Counted from the stretch's first letter, positions 7,805-18,360 are shown. The stretch: 64,000 nt of DNA from Allomuricauda ruestringensis DSM 13258 (GCF_000224085.1 NC_015945.1:748501-812500), one strand, 5' to 3'. The notes: a model not told the origin generated them from the sequence alone. A program made the numbers and translations.

Positions 7805-9826
7805 ATGAACAATCCATTATTGGAAGCTTTTGATAAGGCTCCATTTTCAAAAATAAAGAACGAACATTTTAAACCCGCTTTTCTTCAGGCCATCGAGGAC
7901 ACCAAAAAGGAAATCGATACTATTGTAAATAATCCAGAGCCGCCCACTTTTGAAAACACTTTGGAAGCATTGGATTTTTTGGGTCAGCAATTGGACCGTA
8001 TTTCCAGTATCTTTTTCAATTTGAATTCTGCGGAAACCAACGAAGAAATTCAGAAAATAGCCCAAGAAGTGTCCCCCCTATTATCCGAGTTCAGCAATGA
8101 CATCACTCTAAATGAAGGGCTTTTTGAGCGTATCAAAACTGTTTACCAGCAACGAGATTCGTTGGACCTCACCCAAGAGCAACAAACGCTTCTGGAAAAG
8201 AAATACAAGAATTTTAGTAGAAATGGTGCCAATCTTAAGGAAGAGAACAAAAAACGCCTTCGCGAAATAGATGCAGAACTCTCCAAATTAAAACTGACAT
8301 TTGGTGAAAATGTGTTAGCCGAGACCAACAAATATGAAATGTTGCTTACGGATGAAAAAGATGTGGAAGGGCTTCCCGAAGGCACTAAGGAAGCGGCTGC
8401 CCAATTGGCCGAATCCAAAGAAAAGGAAGGCTGGTTGATTACCCTGGACTACCCTAGCTACATCCCGTTTATGAAATACGCCAAGAACAGGGAATTGCGT
8501 AAAGAACTCTCCTTGGCATTTGGCAGCAAAGGTTTCCATAATGATGAACTGGACAACCAAGAACATGTAAAGCGAATTGTAAATCTTCGCCACGAACGGG
8601 CCGATCTTTTGGGGTATGACACCCATGCACATTTTGTGCTAGAAGAACGTATGGCCGAGACCCCAGAAAAGGTGATGGATTTCTTGAACGAACTTTTGGA
8701 GAAATCTAAACCAGCCGCCGAAAGGGAATTTGCCGAACTGGAAGCTTTCGCCAAGGAACTGGACAACGTTGACCGTTTGGAAAAATGGGACAGCGCTTAT
8801 TATTCCGAAAAATTGAAGCAAAAATTGTTCAATTTGGATGATGAAAAGCTGAAACCCTACTTTAAGCTGGAAAATGTAATCAACGGGGTGTTCAAGGTTG
8901 CTGAAAAATTATTCGGACTTACCTTTAAAGAAATTGACAATGTGGACAAATACCACGAAGAGGTAAAAACCTTTGAAGTGTATGAAAACGACAACTTCAT
9001 CTCTTTGTTTTATGCCGATTTCCACCCCAGACCCGGAAAGCGTGGCGGTGCATGGATGACCTCCTACAAACCACAATATACCTTGGGCGGGAAAAACAGC
9101 AGGCCGCATATTTCCAATGTCTGTAACTTTACAAAACCGACGAGCTCAAAGCCATCCTTGCTCACTTTTAATGAGGTAACCACGCTTTTCCATGAGTTTG
9201 GGCACGCCTTGCATGGTATGTTGGCCAACACCACATATCCAAGCTTATCCGGCACCTCCGTATATTGGGATTTTGTAGAACTGCCCAGTCAGGTGATGGA
9301 AAATTGGTGCTACGAAAAAGAAGCTTTGGAGCTTTTTGCGCATCATTACGAAACAGGTGAATTGATTCCTATGGAACTGGTTGAAAAAATCAAAGAGTCA
9401 TCCACCTTTCAAGAGGGAATGGCAACGGTTCGCCAATTAAGTTTTGGATTGTTGGACATGGCTTGGCACGGAAAAGATCCAGCCAACATACAAGATGTAA
9501 AAGCCTACGAGACCGAGGCTTTTAAAAGCACCGATTTGTTCCCAGAAACACCGGAAACTTGCATGAGTACATCTTTTGCCCACATTTTCCAAGGCGGGTA
9601 TTCTTCTGGCTACTACAGTTATAAATGGGCCGAGGTATTGGATGCCGATGCCTTTTCATATTTCAAGGAAAATGGAATTTTCAGTAAAATGGTTGCAAGC
9701 AAATTCAAAGAGCACGTACTTTCCAAAGGAGGCACCGAAAACCCCATGGAACTGTACAAAAAATTTAGGGGAGCCGAACCCAATATTGACGCCTTGTTGG
9801 AGCGGGCAGGACTGGTAACTAAATAA
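7805..9826 (+). CDS. M3 family metallopeptidase (oligopeptidase A / Dcp type)
   Basis: A 673-residue zinc peptidase. The active-site motif HEFGHALHG is near residue 462, with a downstream Glu in the ELPSQVMENW segment as the expected third zinc ligand, as in M3 enzymes. The N-terminus is the helical lobe typical of this family. It lacks a signal peptide, so a cytoplasmic role in degrading short peptides is likely. The sequence fits peptidyl-dipeptidase Dcp or oligopeptidase A, and I cannot separate the two. It starts 5 bp after the EF-hand membrane protein. Confidence 0.93.
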   Translation: MNNPLLEAFDKAPFSKIKNEHFKPAFLQAIEDTKKEIDTIVNNPEPPTFENTLEALDFLGQQLDRISSIFFNLNSAETNEEIQKIAQEVSPLLSEFSNDITLNEGLFERIKTVYQQRDSLDLTQEQQTLLEKKYKNFSRNGANLKEENKKRLREIDAELSKLKLTFGENVLAETNKYEMLLTDEKDVEGLPEGTKEAAAQLAESKEKEGWLITLDYPSYIPFMKYAKNRELRKELSLAFGSKGFHNDELDNQEHVKRIVNLRHERADLLGYDTHAHFVLEERMAETPEKVMDFLNELLEKSKPAAEREFAELEAFAKELDNVDRLEKWDSAYYSEKLKQKLFNLDDEKLKPYFKLENVINGVFKVAEKLFGLTFKEIDNVDKYHEEVKTFEVYENDNFISLFYADFHPRPGKRGGAWMTSYKPQYTLGGKNSRPHISNVCNFTKPTSSKPSLLTFNEVTTLFHEFGHALHGMLANTTYPSLSGTSVYWDFVELPSQVMENWCYEKEALELFAHHYETGELIPMELVEKIKESSTFQEGMATVRQLSFGLLDMAWHGKDPANIQDVKAYETEAFKSTDLFPETPETCMSTSFAHIFQGGYSSGYYSYKWAEVLDADAFSYFKENGIFSKMVASKFKEHVLSKGGTENPMELYKKFRGAEPNIDALLERAGLVTK

Positions 9827-9975
9827 CAGGGGTTTTTACAATAATTTGGAGCCGCAACAAGAAAAGTGATGGGAATTTACTATCTTTTTAAGTAATTTGC
9901 ATTACCTGACCCATAAAGCTTGAGAGTTCCCATAAATAATGAAGGCTTGCTTTGTTACAACCAACCCCGAAGTAT

Positions 9976-11835
9976 ATGAAAAATTGGGACATTGAGGATT
10001 TTGGATCAGATAGTTTGTTTACAGAAACCATCAAACTAGCCAAAATTGGTATCTATGAACTTAACGTAGCCACCAATGAAATCTATTGGAGCGATGTTAC
10101 CCGCGAAATCACCGAAGTTCCTGATGATTTTGCGCCATCCTTGGATAATCTTGCTTCCTTTTTTAACGAAGGATACTACAGGGATATGGCCCGTGATGCC
10201 ATGCAAAATGCCATCTCAAAAGGTAAGCCTTATGATTTGGACATGGAGGTTGTTACAGCCAAAGGCAACATTAAGTGCGTTCGTAATGTGGGGAATCCAA
10301 AAATGGAAAATGGGGTTTGTGTAAAATTATTCGGTTTCCTCCAAGACATTACCGAAAGGAAACAGACAAAAGTTGAGCTTACCAAAAAAATCCAGCAACT
10401 CAATCTTGCGGAACAATTATCCCAAATTGGCTATTGGGAATGGGATATTATGGCCGACAATATTATTTGGTCGGACAACCTATATCGCATATTTGGTCTG
10501 GAAGTGGGCACTCCCATCCATTTTGAGCGCGTTGTCGAAGCGATACATCCCGATGACCGAAAAACTTTTCGTGAGAATGCCCAAGAGTTTATCGACGAGA
10601 AACGGTTTCGGAAATTTATGCACCGTATAATCCATGAAGATGGCAGTGTCCATACAGTTGAATTGATCGGGGAACTCATCATGAATCAACATGGTGATGT
10701 GGTAAAAATGATCGGAACCACACAGGATATTACCGAACACCGGATGTCCGAAATCAAGTTTAGAGGTTTATTGGATTCCGCACCGGACACCATGGTCATT
10801 GTTGATCGAAAAGGCATTATCCAATTGATCAACAAACAAGCAGAGAAAATGTTTGGCTATAAACCATCGGAACTTATTGACGAACATGTGACCATTCTCG
10901 TCCCAAACCGACTTTGGGACACTCTGGAATATTATGCCGAGACATTTTTTAAAGCCCCAAAACATACCGGGCTTCCTGCGGACCTTGATTTTTTTGTACA
11001 AAACAAATCAGGTTTCCAAATACCCGTTCAAGTTACCCTAAGTCCCCTCGAAACCTCCGAAGGCCTTCTGGTATCAATTGCCGTCAGGGATATTACGGTT
11101 CAAAAACAGGCAGCGCATCGAATTATGGAGACCAACAAAAGTTTAAAGGAATCGGCCAAGCGACTGAAAGCCCAAAATCGCCAATTGGAAGAGTTCAATC
11201 AAATCACATCGCACAATCTGAGATCACCAGTCAGTAATCTCAATGCCTTATTGGATATTTACAAAACGGAAAGTGATTCCAAAACCAAGGAGATGATCAT
11301 CAATAAAATTGAGTCAGTTACCAACCATCTTACATGGACATTGGATACCCTTGTGGAATCCTTGTTCATTAAAAAAAGTGCTCAACAATCTTTAGAGAAA
11401 AGCCATTTCGACAAAACATTGGAAAGAACAAAAGAGATGCTCGCAGCCGAGATTTTGAAGACCAATGCGGTCATTACCTCTGATTTTTCCGAAGCTCCCA
11501 CCGTGATGTACAACAAAATCTATTTGGAAAGTATTTTCATTAATCTGATCAGCAATTCCTTAAAATACAAGGCGAAAGACAGGGCTCCCGAAATTTTTGT
11601 CAAATCGAGGATAAACGATGGAACGGTACAGCTGGAATTTAAGGACAATGGATTGGGAATCAATCTAAAAAAAAATGGGCACAAACTTTTTGGATTTAGT
11701 AAGGTATTCCATAGAAACAAGGACGCCAAAGGTGTTGGTTTGTTTTTAACGAAAGCCCAAGTCGATGCCATGGGCGGTAAAATTTGGGCCAAAAGTGAAG
11801 AAGGCAAGGGAACTTCTTTTTTTATAAATCTGTAA
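9976..11835 (+). CDS. PAS-domain sensor histidine kinase
   Basis: About 619 residues, no membrane segment, so probably a soluble sensor. Three PAS/PAC units are visible: about 20-130 (ending FGFLQDITERK), 145-255 (ending IGTTQDITEH) and 260-375 (FRGLLDSAPDTMVIVDRKG...ending VAVRDITVQ-like). A coiled-coil linker leads to the H box FNQITSHNLRSPVSNL with His413, then a HATPase domain with N box INLISNSLKY, the G1 box DNGLGIN and the G2 box GVGLFLTK. A TTG at 9952 could extend it by eight residues. A single-domain receiver follows 12 bp downstream, a likely cognate partner. Confidence 0.92.
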   Translation: MKNWDIEDFGSDSLFTETIKLAKIGIYELNVATNEIYWSDVTREITEVPDDFAPSLDNLASFFNEGYYRDMARDAMQNAISKGKPYDLDMEVVTAKGNIKCVRNVGNPKMENGVCVKLFGFLQDITERKQTKVELTKKIQQLNLAEQLSQIGYWEWDIMADNIIWSDNLYRIFGLEVGTPIHFERVVEAIHPDDRKTFRENAQEFIDEKRFRKFMHRIIHEDGSVHTVELIGELIMNQHGDVVKMIGTTQDITEHRMSEIKFRGLLDSAPDTMVIVDRKGIIQLINKQAEKMFGYKPSELIDEHVTILVPNRLWDTLEYYAETFFKAPKHTGLPADLDFFVQNKSGFQIPVQVTLSPLETSEGLLVSIAVRDITVQKQAAHRIMETNKSLKESAKRLKAQNRQLEEFNQITSHNLRSPVSNLNALLDIYKTESDSKTKEMIINKIESVTNHLTWTLDTLVESLFIKKSAQQSLEKSHFDKTLERTKEMLAAEILKTNAVITSDFSEAPTVMYNKIYLESIFINLISNSLKYKAKDRAPEIFVKSRINDGTVQLEFKDNGLGINLKKNGHKLFGFSKVFHRNKDAKGVGLFLTKAQVDAMGGKIWAKSEEGKGTSFFINL

Positions 11836-11847
11836 CCATTGATGATT

Positions 11848-12246
11848 ATGAAACCAATCAATGTATTTGTTATTGATGATGATGAAATCTATCAATTTAC
11901 AATCGGAGTAACACTTAAAAGCATTCCTGAAGTGCGGTCTACCCGCACCTTTTCCGATGGCGCCGAAGCACTGGAATATATCGTAGTGCACCAGAATGAC
12001 GATGATGAATTACCCGACATCATCTTTTTGGATATTAACATGCCTGTAATGGATGGGTTCCAATTTATGGAAGAGTTTATCGAGCTACTTCCTAAATTGA
12101 ATAAAAGCATCAAAGTATATATGGTTTCCTCTTCGATGGACCCCAAGGACATCAAAAAGGCGGACAGAATTGAGGAAATATCCGATTATTTGGTAAAACC
12201 GTTAAACTCAAAATATATCAAGGAAATCCTGTCAGAAATATCATAA
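11848..12246 (+). CDS. Stand-alone response regulator receiver protein
   Basis: A receiver-only protein of 132 residues with no output domain. FVIDDDEIYQF carries the acidic pocket, IIFLDINMPVMDGF the phospho-acceptor Asp, and SDYLVKPL the conserved Lys. Several in-frame starts are packed together (TTG 11839, ATG 11842, ATG 11848); the last gives the usual short lead before the first strand. It directly follows the PAS histidine kinase, so it likely accepts phosphate from it and acts by protein contact. Such pairs are common in Bacteroidota. Confidence 0.9.
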   Translation: MKPINVFVIDDDEIYQFTIGVTLKSIPEVRSTRTFSDGAEALEYIVVHQNDDDELPDIIFLDINMPVMDGFQFMEEFIELLPKLNKSIKVYMVSSSMDPKDIKKADRIEEISDYLVKPLNSKYIKEILSEIS

Positions 12247-12434
12247 TACAGAAATATGTGTTCAATAGTTTCATCAACTTGCATTTCAGCATTAAAATGA
12301 TGTACAGCATAATTCCCATTCTATGGGAACTTTTTTGTATAAGAATTGAACTATCTGGACTGAACCCTTGCTCCTTGTCAGGCTATTACGTTTTACACGT
12401 CTAATCCATTTTTAAACCATAACCCAAAAACCAT

Positions 12435-12442
12435 TACATTTG
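12435..12442 (+). promoter_or_regulatory. Probable -7 box for the ECF sigma factor gene
   Basis: TACATTTG matches TAnnTTTG and is 16 nt before the sigma factor ATG. The -33 region is A/T-rich with no clean TTG. Confidence 0.4.
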
Positions 12443-12458
12443 GTAATTCGATAAGAAT

Positions 12459-13013
12459 ATGGCCAAGCATAAACTTCAACCGGACAATTGGGTAAATCAA
12501 TATGCCGATTACCTGTTCAACTATGCAGTTTCTCGTGTAAGCGATGCTGAAATTGCAAAAGATTTGGTACAGGAAACCTTTTTTGCAGGTCTCAATTCAG
12601 CCAAAAACTATAAAGGTGACGCCGCCGAACGCACGTGGCTGGTATCCATCTTAAAAAGAAAGGTGATTGACCACTACCGAAAAATAAATTCAAAAAAAGG
12701 GAAGGCAGAGGTGCGCATCAACTATAGCTCCGATTCAGATGCAGAAGGGGATTGGCTAGAACAGCAAGTAGCCGACCCTTACAGCCGTGACGGTGATAAT
12801 GTGCTTGAAAATGAGGAATTGGGCGCCGCCATTCAGGACTGCATTTCAAAATTGCCCCAAAAACAGGCATTGGTTTTTAAATTAAAGACCATTCAAGGAA
12901 TGAGTACCGAAGATGTTTGTAATGAACTCGATATAAATCCGTCCAACCTTTGGGTGATGGTCCATAGAGCAAGAACGGCGCTCATGGGTTGTTTAAATGA
13001 AAATTGGTTTTAG
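12459..13013 (+). CDS. ECF-type RNA polymerase sigma factor
   Basis: A 184-residue sigma-70 family factor. Region 2 includes NYAVSRVSDAEIAKDLVQETFFAGL and the RTWLVSILKRKVIDHYRK segment; region 4 has the helix-turn-helix LPQKQALVFKLKTIQGMSTEDVCNELDI and a final WVMVHRARTAL helix. No region 1 or 3 is seen. The next gene, 2 bp downstream, encodes a 76-residue ZAS-like protein, the usual arrangement for a sigma/anti-sigma pair. Target genes are unknown. Confidence 0.92.
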   Translation: MAKHKLQPDNWVNQYADYLFNYAVSRVSDAEIAKDLVQETFFAGLNSAKNYKGDAAERTWLVSILKRKVIDHYRKINSKKGKAEVRINYSSDSDAEGDWLEQQVADPYSRDGDNVLENEELGAAIQDCISKLPQKQALVFKLKTIQGMSTEDVCNELDINPSNLWVMVHRARTALMGCLNENWF

Positions 13014-13015
13014 GT

Positions 13016-13246
13016 ATGAAGATTTCATGTAAAGAAGCATCATGCATCTGTGATAAATCCCAATATAAGGAAGCCACTTTATGGGACATCATAAAGCTGC
13101 GCTTACACCTTTTGTATTGCAAAGTTTGCAGAGGATACTCCAAAAAGAACGAGGAACTAACTTCGCTCTGCGACCGAGCCGGACTTACCATGCTATCTGA
13201 AGATGACAAGAAAAAAATGAAAAGAGAGCTCGAGGAAAAGCTCTAA
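13016..13246 (+). CDS. Tiny ZAS-like zinc-binding protein, putative anti-sigma factor
   Basis: A 76-residue soluble protein directly behind the ECF sigma gene (2-bp gap). It contains H31-L-L-Y-C35-K-V-C38, an exact HxxxCxxC as in zinc-binding anti-sigma (ZAS) domains, preceded by Cys5, Cys10 and Cys12 and followed by a charged helical tail ([12 protein letters not shown]). No membrane segment is present, unlike most group anti-sigma factors. From memory, homologues in Flavobacteria are often mislabelled as glycine dehydrogenase because gcvP lies nearby; nothing in this sequence supports that. The 3' end overlaps the convergent membrane protein gene by 4 bp. Confidence 0.7.
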   Translation: MKISCKEASCICDKSQYKEATLWDIIKLRLHLLYCKVCRGYSKKNEELTSLCDRAGLTMLSEDDKKKMKRELEEKL

Positions 13247-14067
13247 AAGTAGTTTTCCGCCCACCAAAACATACAAAACCAAAAAATTGGTATTGCCTCC
13301 ACCCAAAATATCACAAAGTATTTGGATTTTATCTGTTTTTTTGATGCAAGTACAAGGATAAGCAAAACAGATAATACTAAGCGCAATACGGTCTCCAGTT
13401 GATGTATCCCATCCTTCAAAAAAGTCAATAGAAAGAAAATTAGGGTTAATCCCATTCCCAATCGCTTTGTGTTTTTAGTGCCCAATACCTGCGGCAAAGT
13501 TCGGAGACTCCTATCATCCCATTGCATATCCCTTATCTCAAAAGGCAAAATAAGTACTAAAACCAACAACATTCTTTGAATAAAGGTTATCGCAAAGTCC
13601 CAATTCAAGGGCATTTTTGCATCCAAAACTGGGAGCAAAACTGTAAAGCCCGCCCAAACAAAGGCCACAATATAAATTTTAAGCCCACCCAAATTCCTTA
13701 AGTTTTTTGCCCGCGGCAATAACGGAACTGCATACAAAGCGGACAACACGCCCAAAACAAGGGTCGCCACCCAAATTTCCTCATCCAATTGGATCAAAAA
13801 ATAGATGGCGAACACAAAAGAAACAAAGCTAAAAACCTGAATGACTTTGTGATAAGCATTGGAGACAATCAGATATTTGTAGGCCTCTACCCCATATTTG
13901 ATGAAATTGTAGCAAACAATCACACTAAAAAAAATAAAGCCCAAAAGATCGATATCCGACGAACTCCCCAAAAGATGAAAGGTGACACCGGCCATGGAAA
14001 TAACAGCAACAGCCACATGGATGCTAGCATCCAGATAAAAATCAAAAATGGCTTTTAGGGTTCGCAT
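13243..14067 (-). CDS. Multi-spanning UbiA-like membrane protein, degenerate
   Basis: A 274-residue protein with eight or nine hydrophobic helices. The segment [18 protein letters not shown] resembles the second Asp-rich motif of UbiA-superfamily prenyltransferases (D-x-x-x-D followed by TLP..LG). The first motif, normally NDxxDxxxD, is replaced by [13 protein letters not shown] and has no acidic pair. It may therefore be a non-canonical or non-catalytic UbiA relative. The gene is leftward and transcribed away from gcvP; the two starts are 125 bp apart. Superfamily call is moderate, activity unknown. Confidence 0.6.
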   Translation of the reverse strand: MRTLKAIFDFYLDASIHVAVAVISMAGVTFHLLGSSSDIDLLGFIFFSVIVCYNFIKYGVEAYKYLIVSNAYHKVIQVFSFVSFVFAIYFLIQLDEEIWVATLVLGVLSALYAVPLLPRAKNLRNLGGLKIYIVAFVWAGFTVLLPVLDAKMPLNWDFAITFIQRMLLVLVLILPFEIRDMQWDDRSLRTLPQVLGTKNTKRLGMGLTLIFFLLTFLKDGIHQLETVLRLVLSVLLILVLASKKQIKSKYFVIFWVEAIPIFWFCMFWWAENYF

Positions 14068-14138
14068 GGGTTAAAATCCAATGTCTTGTGCCAAAGGTTA
14101 ACTTGTGGTTAACAACTTTGGTTCAGAGTCTTTCAAAA

Positions 14139-14172
14139 TTGACCATTTTCATCGAATTAATCCCTAATTTTG
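14139..14172 (+). promoter_or_regulatory. Probable gcvP promoter
   Basis: TTG at 14139-14141 and TAATTTTG at 14165-14172 fit the -33 and -7 elements, with a 23-bp gap that is on the long side. The -7 box is 20 nt before the ATG at 14193 and supports it over an in-frame upstream codon at 14088. I see no glycine riboswitch here. Confidence 0.45.
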
Positions 14173-14192
14173 TGCACTTTATTGGATTGAAC

Positions 14193-17045
14193 ATGAATAC
14201 AGAGGTTTTTGCCGCCAGACACATTGGCATCACAGAAAGAGACTTGCCCCACATGCTCAAAACCATTGGGGTGGAAAGCATGGAACAGCTCATTTACGAG
14301 ACCATTCCCGATGACATCAAATTAAATAAGCCATTGGACCTTCCAAAGGGCATCAGCGAACACGAGTTTCTGAGCCATCTGAACGAACTGGCCAAGAAAA
14401 ACAAGGTTTTTAAAACCTATATTGGTTTGGGGTACCACGAATCCCTAACACCATCGGTCATCAAAAGAAATATTCTGGAAAATCCTGGATGGTACACGGC
14501 CTATACGCCCTACCAAGCCGAGATTGCCCAAGGTAGATTGGAAGCACTTTTGAATTTCCAGACGATGGTTGCCGACCTTACAGGTATGGAAATCGCCAAT
14601 GCATCACTTTTGGATGAAAGTACCGCTGCCGCTGAAGCCATGAGCATGTTGTTCGAGCTTCGCAGCCGACAACAAAAAAAGGATGGTGCCGTAAAGTTTT
14701 TTGTTTCTGAAGAAATACTGCCACAAACCTTGAGCTTACTGGAAACACGCGCCATACCTTTAGGTATAGAATTGGTTGTAGGAAATCATGAAGGTTTTGA
14801 TTTTTCAGATGAATATTATGGTGCGTTGTTGCAATACCCAGGAAAACATGGCCAAGTAAACGACTATGCCTCCTTTGTGGAAAAAGCCAAGGCAAACGAA
14901 ATAAAAGTGGCAGTTGCCGCCGATATTTTGAGCTTGGTAATGCTTACCCCTCCTGGTGAATGGGGCGTGGATGCCGTAGTGGGAACCACGCAACGTTTTG
15001 GGATTCCACTAGGTTATGGTGGCCCACATGCCGCATTTTTTGCCACCAAAGAAGCTTATAAAAGAAATATTCCCGGAAGAATTATCGGAATCACCAAAGA
15101 TACCGATGGCAACCCAGCCCTACGAATGGCACTTCAAACTAGGGAACAACACATAAAAAGGGACAAAGCAACATCCAATATATGTACCGCCCAAGTGCTT
15201 TTGGCAGTCATGGCCGGAATGTATGCCGTTTATCACGGTCCGGAAGGCTTAAAATATATTGCCGGAAAAGTTCACCTTCAAACCAAAAAATTGGCCAATA
15301 CCTTGGAAAATTATGGGTTTGAGCAACTGAACACCGCATATTTTGATACCATTCAAGTAAAAGTTAAAAATACAGAACGACTTAGGGAAATAGCAGAGAG
15401 CAAAAGTATCAACCTTTATTATATTGATGATACAACAGTTTCCATTTCTTTGAACGAAGCTGTTTCCGATGCTGATGTAAATGCGTTGGTATCTTGTTTC
15501 TTGGAATCTCACGAACTAAAGGAAAAATCCTCGGCAAATATTGAATTGGAAGAGGCCATTCCTACCCATTTGCAAAGACAAGCTCCGTTTATGGAGCACG
15601 AAGTATTCAACTCCTACCATTCTGAAACGGAGTTGATGCGATACATTAAAAAATTGGAGCGCAAGGATTTAGCATTGAACCACTCCATGATCTCTTTGGG
15701 AAGTTGCACCATGAAGCTGAACGCTGCTTCGGAAATGCTGCCTTTAAGTTGGCCGGAATGGGGCAACATACACCCTTTTGTACCCGTAAACCAAGCGGAA
15801 GGTTACCAAGAGGTGCTAAAATCGCTTGAAGAGCAATTAAATGTAATTACCGGGTTTTCCGCAACATCACTTCAACCCAATTCTGGGGCCCAAGGAGAAT
15901 ATGCGGGTCTAATGGTCATCCGTGCCTACCACGAATCACGGGGAGAAGGGCACCGGAACATCTGCTTGATTCCTGCTTCGGCACACGGAACCAACCCTGC
16001 TTCGGCGGTAATGGCTGGCATGAAAGTGGTAGTGACCAAAACCGATGAAAAAGGTAATATCGACATGGTCGATTTGGAAGAAAAGGCAGAGAAACATGCG
16101 GAGAACCTTGCTGCATTGATGGTGACCTACCCTTCCACCCACGGTGTTTTTGAGTCATCCATAAAACAAATCACAAAACTTATCCACGACAACGGTGGGC
16201 AGGTGTATATGGATGGTGCCAACATGAATGCCCAAGTAGGGTTGACCAATCCTGCAACGATCGGAGCGGATGTTTGTCACCTTAACCTTCATAAAACATT
16301 TGCTATTCCACATGGTGGTGGAGGCCCAGGAGTAGGGCCCATTTGTGTTGCCGAGCATTTAAAACCGTTCTTGCCTACAAACCCTGTCATTGAAACGGGG
16401 GGGGAAAACGCAATAACCGCTATTTCCGCTGCACCATGGGGGAGTTCGTTGGTTTGCCTGATTTCTTACGGATATATTAAAATGTTAGGGACTGGGGGAC
16501 TTACCAAAGCTACCGAAGCGGCAATTCTAAATGCCAATTACATTAAAGGTCGCTTAAAAGATAAGTTTGATGTACTTTATACTGGCGAGCGTGGACGTGC
16601 GGCCCACGAAATGATCATTGACTGCAGACCTTTTAAAGCCAATGGAATTGAAGTGACCGATATTGCCAAACGTCTTATTGATTACGGATTCCATGCACCA
16701 ACCGTTTCTTTCCCCGTTGCTGGCACCATGATGATAGAGCCCACTGAAAGTGAAAGTCGTGCAGAATTGGACAGGTTCTGTGATGCCTTGTTATCCATCA
16801 GAACGGAGATTGATGAAGCTTCTGCCGACGAAACGGACAATGTTTTAAAAAATGCTCCGCACACCTTGGGTATGTTAACAAGTGATTCTTGGAGCCATCC
16901 GTACAGCAGGGAAAAAGCCGCCTATCCATTGCCTTATGTAGCTGAAAACAAGTTTTGGCCCAGCATTAGAAGAACTGATGAAGCGTTTGGGGATCGTAAT
17001 TTGATGTGCACTTGTGCGCCTATCGAAGATTACATAGAAGCCTGA
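14193..17045 (+). CDS. gcvP: Glycine dehydrogenase (aminomethyl-transferring), P protein
   Basis: A 950-residue PLP enzyme, the decarboxylating P protein of the glycine cleavage system, as one full-length chain rather than split subunits. The start [17 protein letters not shown] is the family signature. The PLP lysine is in [18 protein letters not shown]. The C-terminal half has [17 protein letters not shown] and [15 protein letters not shown]. The chosen ATG gives the standard length; a longer frame back to 14088 adds an unlikely leader. The H and T proteins are not in this window. A hairpin terminator follows at 17069-17105. Confidence 0.97.
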   Translation: MNTEVFAARHIGITERDLPHMLKTIGVESMEQLIYETIPDDIKLNKPLDLPKGISEHEFLSHLNELAKKNKVFKTYIGLGYHESLTPSVIKRNILENPGWYTAYTPYQAEIAQGRLEALLNFQTMVADLTGMEIANASLLDESTAAAEAMSMLFELRSRQQKKDGAVKFFVSEEILPQTLSLLETRAIPLGIELVVGNHEGFDFSDEYYGALLQYPGKHGQVNDYASFVEKAKANEIKVAVAADILSLVMLTPPGEWGVDAVVGTTQRFGIPLGYGGPHAAFFATKEAYKRNIPGRIIGITKDTDGNPALRMALQTREQHIKRDKATSNICTAQVLLAVMAGMYAVYHGPEGLKYIAGKVHLQTKKLANTLENYGFEQLNTAYFDTIQVKVKNTERLREIAESKSINLYYIDDTTVSISLNEAVSDADVNALVSCFLESHELKEKSSANIELEEAIPTHLQRQAPFMEHEVFNSYHSETELMRYIKKLERKDLALNHSMISLGSCTMKLNAASEMLPLSWPEWGNIHPFVPVNQAEGYQEVLKSLEEQLNVITGFSATSLQPNSGAQGEYAGLMVIRAYHESRGEGHRNICLIPASAHGTNPASAVMAGMKVVVTKTDEKGNIDMVDLEEKAEKHAENLAALMVTYPSTHGVFESSIKQITKLIHDNGGQVYMDGANMNAQVGLTNPATIGADVCHLNLHKTFAIPHGGGGPGVGPICVAEHLKPFLPTNPVIETGGENAITAISAAPWGSSLVCLISYGYIKMLGTGGLTKATEAAILNANYIKGRLKDKFDVLYTGERGRAAHEMIIDCRPFKANGIEVTDIAKRLIDYGFHAPTVSFPVAGTMMIEPTESESRAELDRFCDALLSIRTEIDEASADETDNVLKNAPHTLGMLTSDSWSHPYSREKAAYPLPYVAENKFWPSIRRTDEAFGDRNLMCTCAPIEDYIEA

Positions 17046-17068
17046 AAACCATTATAAACATTAGAAAG

Positions 17069-17105
17069 AAGCCTTGATTCCAAAATAAGATCAAGGCTTT
17101 TTTCA
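17069..17105 (+). terminator. Rho-independent terminator after gcvP
   Basis: A perfect 10-bp stem, AAGCCTTGAT at 17069-17078 with ATCAAGGCTT at 17090-17099, then a T tract. Confidence 0.85.
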
Positions 17106-17213
17106 TATCCTGCAATATATGAGGTATCTTTTGAACATTGTACTATTTATTATGCATGCATAGCATTGTTGACTATATATCTTAACTTGTTATGATTAAA
17201 ACCTCCAGATAAG

Positions 17214-18272
17214 ATGAAAATTGGCATTACAGGTACCGGAAGCTATATTCCATCAATAGTAACCAAAAACGAAGATTTTTTGCATCATAAGTTTATGGAG
17301 ACCGATGGATCGGCATTTGAACAACAGAACAACGTTATCATTGAAAAATTTAAGGCCATAACGGGCATCGCCAACCGGAGGTATGCCAAACCTGATCTAA
17401 AAACTTCGGATATCGGCTTTTTGGCGGCAGAAGAAGCCATTAACAATGCTGGAATTGATAAAGAAGAACTAGATTACATCATATTTGCCCATAATTTCGG
17501 AGATCTCACCCCTGGAAAAATCCAAGGGGACACTTTACCCAGCCTAGCAACCCGTGTGAAGCATTTGTTGCGCGTCAAAAATCCAAAATGTATAGCCTAT
17601 GATCTTATTTTTGGTTGCCCAGGATGGATTGAGGGTATAATTCAAGCAAATGCGTTCATCAAAAGTGGTATGGCCAAAAAATGTTTGGTCATTGGCGGAG
17701 AAACCCTTTCCAGAGTGGTGGATCAACACGACCGTGACAGTATGATTTTTTCCGATGGTGCCGGAGCGGCAATTTTAGAGGCCAATCCGTCAAACGGTGA
17801 AATATTGTCCCATGCCTCGGCAACCTACGCCAACGAGGAGGCCTATTATCTATATTTTGATAAATCCAACAGCTCCGAAGCGTGCAAGGATACCCGGTAC
17901 ATAAAAATGCAAGGACGTAAAATATATGAGTTTGCCTGTATCAATGTACCCAATGCCATGGCTTCTTGTTTGGATGATAGTGGGGTGAACATAGATGATG
18001 TCAAGAAAATCTTCATTCATCAGGCCAATGAAAAAATGGATCAGGCCATCATCAAAAGATTTTATAAAATCTATGGGAAAACGGTTCCCGAAAATGTGAT
18101 GCCCATGAGCATTCAGGATTTGGGCAATAGTTCCGTGGCCACAGTCCCTACCCTTTACGATATGGTACTTAAGGGCAAACTACCCGAACATGAAATAAAA
18201 AAAGGAGATGTTGTTATATTTGCGAGTGTTGGTGCAGGAATGAACATCAACGCTATTGTTTACAGATGTTGA
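17214..18272 (+). CDS. 3-oxoacyl-ACP synthase III (FabH-like) family protein
   Basis: A 352-residue thiolase-fold condensing enzyme. The catalytic triad is visible: Cys135 in IFGCPGWIEG, His in FIHQANEKMD and Asn in DLGNSSVATVPT. The N-terminus GITGTGSYIPSIVTKN is typical of KASIII-like proteins. It sits alone, away from fab genes, and is somewhat longer than housekeeping FabH, so it may condense a different acyl starter, for example in secondary metabolism or outer-membrane lipid synthesis. That is inference. A 700-bp repeat-rich gap follows it. Confidence 0.87.
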   Translation: MKIGITGTGSYIPSIVTKNEDFLHHKFMETDGSAFEQQNNVIIEKFKAITGIANRRYAKPDLKTSDIGFLAAEEAINNAGIDKEELDYIIFAHNFGDLTPGKIQGDTLPSLATRVKHLLRVKNPKCIAYDLIFGCPGWIEGIIQANAFIKSGMAKKCLVIGGETLSRVVDQHDRDSMIFSDGAGAAILEANPSNGEILSHASATYANEEAYYLYFDKSNSSEACKDTRYIKMQGRKIYEFACINVPNAMASCLDDSGVNIDDVKKIFIHQANEKMDQAIIKRFYKIYGKTVPENVMPMSIQDLGNSSVATVPTLYDMVLKGKLPEHEIKKGDVVIFASVGAGMNINAIVYRC

Positions 18273-18299
18273 AATGTTTGGAAAAATAAGTTCAAGTAT

Positions 18300-18360
18300 C
18301 AAGTATAAAAACAAAGAAAAGAGAAACAAGAGCCAAGACTCAAGTTCAGAGTTATGAGTC
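18300..18360. repeat. Interspersed low-complexity repeat, degenerate copy
   Basis: CAAG-rich sequence containing AAGAGAAACAAGAGCCAAGA, the core shared with copies near 18531, 18709, 19565 and 26852. It lies just after the FabH-like gene and is non-coding. Confidence 0.7.

Noticed and set aside
13016..13246. Naming the small protein glycine dehydrogenase
   Set aside because: It is 76 residues with a ZAS-like zinc motif and has none of the GcvP domains. Its neighbour, not its sequence, explains that label.
14068..14192. Glycine riboswitch before gcvP
   Set aside because: I see no tandem aptamer-like sequence in the 125-bp gap, only a promoter-like pair of boxes.
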